64,000 nt of DNA from Eudorina sp. 2006-703-Eu-15 (Eukaryota; Chlorophyta; Chlorophyceae; Chlamydomonadales; Volvocaceae): positions 248,001-312,000 of the forward strand of contig BDSI01000094.1 of the NCBI GenBank assembly GCA_003117195.1. Direction: 5' to 3'. Below are positions 60,407-64,000 of the stretch, piece by piece. The notes under the pieces were generated by a model. The model ran no database searches. It worked only from the letters and a program-made list of their open reading frames with translations, and was not told where the DNA came from. Numbering within the stretch: position 1 is the stretch's first letter; every line of letters starts with the position of its first letter. A program made the translations under genes and the position numbers.

Positions 60407-61547
60407 AGGGGCGGGGTACGTTACATAGCGGAAGGTGCCGCCCTGTGGAGGAAGGGCTGGGGAGTCGACAGTGGCGAAGCACATGGATGGCGGGGTCAAG
60501 GTCGCAGGTCGCAGGGGACAGGTGGCAGGGAGCATCTGCGTGACCTTGGCAGTAAATATAGATTGGCACCAAGGTCACTGTCGGCTACATGGAGAGAGTA
60601 CCGGGTATGTTCACCAAAAATTCAAAATTGCAGCGCATCCAGCCAAGTCAGGTCTGGTTTTCCAGATTCTCACAATGACTTTTCATGGCCTATGGCTGTT
60701 ACAAATTATATGCGCACTCTTGAAAGTCTTTTATCTGATTTGAGCTGTTCTTGCGTAAACCGCGTACATTGGGTCATGGAAGATTTGCAGACTAGACTGA
60801 TAAGTTAAAACGTCGGCGGCTTGATGACAGGACCTGCAGAGGTTGAAAGCGCGGAACGTTGACGGTTCGAACCGTTGCCGTGCAGCCGTTGTCACGTGAG
60901 GAGATGTGACCGCAGGGACCTCGCAAAGCGTTACGACGTGCCTCGGCACACCTGTAAAAATTGGAAAAAACAGAGAAGATCAGCATGGCCCCCGCAGAGG
61001 GATGACACGCGTTACGAGGTGAAATAATTGCAGATCCGAGCTCGGAAAGAATGTCTTACAAACATCGTAGCAAATTAAACGACGCAGTACGTCCCTTGGT
61101 GGCTTACGCAAACGCGCGGTGGAGGGCGGTGGCTGGTGTCGGGATTTCGCGCCCCTCCCTCTTCTTCCGTCAGTCCCGTCAGTTTTATTTCCGTACTGAC
61201 AACCGACCCAGGTGTCGCGACACGACGGCCCAAGTCAGCTCCTACTGGTTATAATCATGCCGCTTAGCAATATAGGGGAGCCTCAATTTCAACGCATTTG
61301 GGCTTTGAATTAGTGGTTCGCAGCGTACACCAGCAAGCGCCCGTGAGATAGAGCTAAAGTTTGGTGCCTTGCGACACATAGAAATCAACATACACTTCAA
61401 GTCGGTTTGTGATTACCAATTACATAGATTCATCGCGCCTGCGTCAGCGCCCATCAATTGCGGGCCTTTGCGGTGAGGCTGTCGGTCCTTCCCGGTTTTA
61501 AATTTGCTTCCCGCATCGCGCTCGGCTCGTCTCAGCTCGTTGCCCGC
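60407..61547. other. Intergenic interval before the second coiled-coil paralogue
   Basis: 3' flank of the glycosylase gene and 5' flank of the next gene. TGTAA at 60953-60957 is a candidate polyadenylation motif. No gene is supported. Confidence 0.5.
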
Positions 61548-64000
61548 ATGGACCTTCTCAGGTAAGATTCGCGGTAGAGTTCGTACGGTATTTGACGCAG
61601 ATGATTGTTTGTTCGGTTTCTGCCGTCCCCTGTTTTCCCTCCTCCCTTCCATTTGTGCCTCCCTCCCTCCGCCCCTCCCTCCGTCCATCTCTTCCTCCTT
61701 CCCGCTCCTCCCATGTTCCATCCATCCCTCCTTCTACCCACACGCCATACCCCGCTGGTCGTTGCTGCCCCCGCCCGACAGCCTGGAAGAGGTCGCCCGC
61801 GTCAAGGCGCTCAAGGCGCTGCACTTCTGGGCCCTGGGCTCCGACGACCACGCCTCCCACCTCCCTCGTCCCGGACACACCCATCCCCAGCACGACCTCG
61901 GTCCCCAGCAGGCGGCGGCATCGGAGTTACTCCGCGTCACACACGAAGAGCGAAGCCGCGTCGTCGTCACCACCGAGGCCGCGTCCTTGCCGCCACCGGC
62001 CAGCTGCAACCTCCCTGCCATGTCCGTCGATCCCGCTCAAGCCGCGTTCCCGCCTGCGTCGCCACTCGGATGCATCGCTCCCGCGCCGCTGGCGGCCGCG
62101 GCGCGGCCGCGCAGCACCGCTGTCGACTGGTCCCCGATCCGCTGCCACCTCACTGACCCACGGGTCGCTTGGGCCATCGACTTCAGCGGTGACGACGCCG
62201 GCCATGCCGTCAGCGCCATCGTCTCCCTCAAGCCCCGAAATCCAGCGCCTCCAGCCGCAAAGGAGGACATGTACGACACCAGTACGACACCTTCAGATGT
62301 CAATGGGCCGTACGCTGCCGCCGTGACTGTCATAGGTGACGGCGGCGCCGCCGCCGCCGCTGCCGGCGGAGTGAGTGGCCCTCCCTGCAGCAGTGCAGCG
62401 AGCAGCGGGGCCACCCTGGCCCCCCAGCCTCACGACGACAAGGGTGAGGACGCCGCCCTGCAGTCTTTCAACTCAGAGGCCAGTCAGCTTGTGGACATGC
62501 TGCAGATGGAGAACAGTGCGTTACGGGCGCGGCTTCAGACGGTGCAGCGGCTGCTGGGTGAGTGGGTTAGTCGGTGGGTAGGTGCTAGGTGGGTGGGTGG
62601 GTCGGTGGGTGGGTGGGTGCGCTCAGGTCAGGTCAGGTCAAGCATGCGTTGACGAACCAAGGAGCTTGCCAGAGCACCAATCAACGGAAGCAGCGGGAAG
62701 CGTGTGCGATATGCGGAGGAGAACAGGGTGACATGTTGTTGTCTGTGTAAACGTCAGGTTACAAGCGTTGTCTGTTGATTGCCCCCGTTGATTGCAACCC
62801 GAAGCCCCGATGTCGTGCTGAAATGCTTGCCCAACTATGGGATCGGTGCGTGTGTGGTGTACGGCGTACACCTGCTGAGCCCCGCATCCCACACCCTGCT
62901 TCCAGTCCCACCGAGTACTGATCTTCCCTCGTGACCCCATTGCCGTACTTTGACGTACATACTCGTACTGCAGTCGAGCGAAATGCCACCCTAGAGCGCC
63001 TGCGCACCGACCTGGCTGATCTTGAGGAGGCCAGGGCATTGTACCGCAGCCAGATGGCGCAGCTCTGCACCGCTACATGTGCGCTGCTGGACGCGCCGCC
63101 GCCGCCGCCGTCGCCGTCGCCGTCGCCACCGCCGCAGCTGCCGGAGCCGGTTGCCACTGCAGCCGCTGAAGGCGGCGAGAACGACGGGGACGCCGGTCAC
63201 GACCTGCCCGCCTTCCCGCAGCCCTGGGAGCTACAGCTCTGTCACTGTACTGCGGAGCTGCCGCCGCAGCAGCAGCTGGTGCAATCGCCCCCGAGCATCG
63301 CGGGCCTTCCCGTCGGGGAACGCGCGTGCGGCATGAGCAACATGTACGGCAACGGCGGCGGTGGCGCTGCAGCGCCGCCTGGGCATTCCGCAGCCTCGCC
63401 GGCCGACGGCGACGCGGGCCGGCCGCCGGCCCGCCAACCGCCCTCGGCCCCGGCCACACGTCGCACGCACCAGCGCTCCATCTCCGACTCGGGTTGTACG
63501 GCCCTGGGCAGCTCCGGAATCCCAGGGGAGGTTGCGGCCGACGGCGCCACCGGGCGCGGCGGCAGGTATGGCAGCCATGCCGGCGGCGGCCGCGGGGGCT
63601 TCTTTAACGCTATCGGCAGCTTCTGCCGGGCGCCCTGGGCGGCGATCCCCAGCTTGTCGGGCGCCGCCTCCCTGAAGGACAGCCGTGGCGGCACTGGCGG
63701 CGCCGCCGGCTGGCGGCCGACGTCGCCGTCGACGCCGCGCACGGCAGGCTCGTCCATGACGACGACTCGGTCGTACGGCGACGGCGGCGCAGCGCGGTGG
63801 CGTCGGAGGCCTTACGCATGGCGGCGGGCGCTTTACCGGGTCAGTGCGAGTGGAATCATTTCTGGAACCGGCCGTCCTCGCAGCGACGCTGCAAACGACG
63901 TAACCGACTCGGAGGCCTGGAGATCCTCAATGAGCTGTGTGGGTGACGGCCTTGGCGGTGCCGATGCGCGCGGCGGCGGCGGCGGCCTGGGAGATCTGCC
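61548..64000 (+). CDS. Coiled-coil protein of unknown function, 3' end outside the window (paralogue of 335-3395)
   Basis: Exons 61548-61561 (M-D-L-L plus two bases), 61782-62557 and 62974 to beyond 64000; 605 complete codons are visible. Exon order, the 14-nt first exon and both intron phases match the gene at 335. The second exon starts SLEEVARVKALKALHFWAL. It contains a less variable stretch (DPRVAWAIDFSGDD...) and ends in a coiled coil (LVDMLQMENSALRARLQTV) that continues across the intron as ERNATLERLRTDLADLEEAR and YRSQMAQL. A PPPSPSP run and long Gly/Ala/Ser-rich sequence follow, open to the window edge. The paralogues share little outside the N terminus and coiled coil. No family is recognised. 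Confidence 0.7.
62563..62640 (+). repeat. GGTGG(G)T and AGGTC simple repeats
   Basis: Runs of GGTGGGTGGGTCGGTGGGTG followed by CAGGTCAGGTCAGGTCA, directly inside the 5' end of intron 2 of the right-hand coiled-coil gene. Confidence 0.7.

Noticed and set aside
60868..60905. tRNA-like T arm (GGTTCGAACC)
   Set aside because: The sequence is only a palindrome; no acceptor, D or anticodon stems can be drawn around it.

Overview
The window looks like nuclear DNA of a GC-rich chlorophyte green alga, most likely a chlamydomonadalean/volvocine relative. The reasons are G/C-ending codon choice, many short GT-AG introns, (S/P)n hydroxyproline-type linkers typical of algal extracellular-matrix proteins, TGTAA polyadenylation motifs after several stops, long Gly/Ala/Ser/Gln-rich stretches inside otherwise conserved proteins, and abundant small dispersed repeats. 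The species cannot be named from sequence alone. All gene models were built by hand from splice consensus, phase consistency and paralogue or family comparison.

Layout. (1) 335-3395 (+) encodes a coiled-coil protein of unknown function. A paralogue with the same 14-nt first exon and the same intron phases starts at 61548 (+) and runs off the right edge. (2) 3396-7920 has no convincing gene. It ends at a complete U2 spliceosomal RNA gene at 7922-8112 (+). (3) 8.6-32.0 kb is a cluster of three paralogous secreted GH18 chitinases with C-terminal hevein-type (CBM18) chitin-binding domains and Pro-rich linkers. A (8618-15532, +, 13 exons, six hevein domains) and B (17493-23399, +, 11 exons, four hevein domains) are tandem. 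C (24506-32043, -, 13 exons, six hevein domains) is inverted. All keep the full catalytic DxxDxDxE motif. (4) 33403-39720 (+) is COP9 signalosome subunit 1 in 13 exons. (5) 40850-43999 (+) is an unrecognised coiled-coil protein, possibly extended by an exon near 45.1-45.6 kb. 45.6-49.0 kb is poor in recognisable genes. (6) 48993-55729 (-) encodes a protein with an R3H domain, ankyrin repeats and a very long low-complexity region; a few exon borders are unresolved. (7) 56315-60406 (+) is an MBD4-type HhH-GPD DNA glycosylase with a disordered N-terminal half.

The genes do not form an operon-like unit. The only functional cluster is the chitinase group, whose products probably act outside the cell on chitin or GlcNAc polymers in matrix remodelling, wounding or defence. 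CSN1, MBD4 and U2 are housekeeping neighbours. The most unusual signals are a 5' splice site multiplied about ten-fold by a tandem repeat inside the MBD4-like gene, a palindrome sitting on the same 3' splice site in all three chitinases, loss of two hevein modules in chitinase B, and a 65-bp perfectly identical tract shared by the otherwise diverged paralogues at the two ends of the window.
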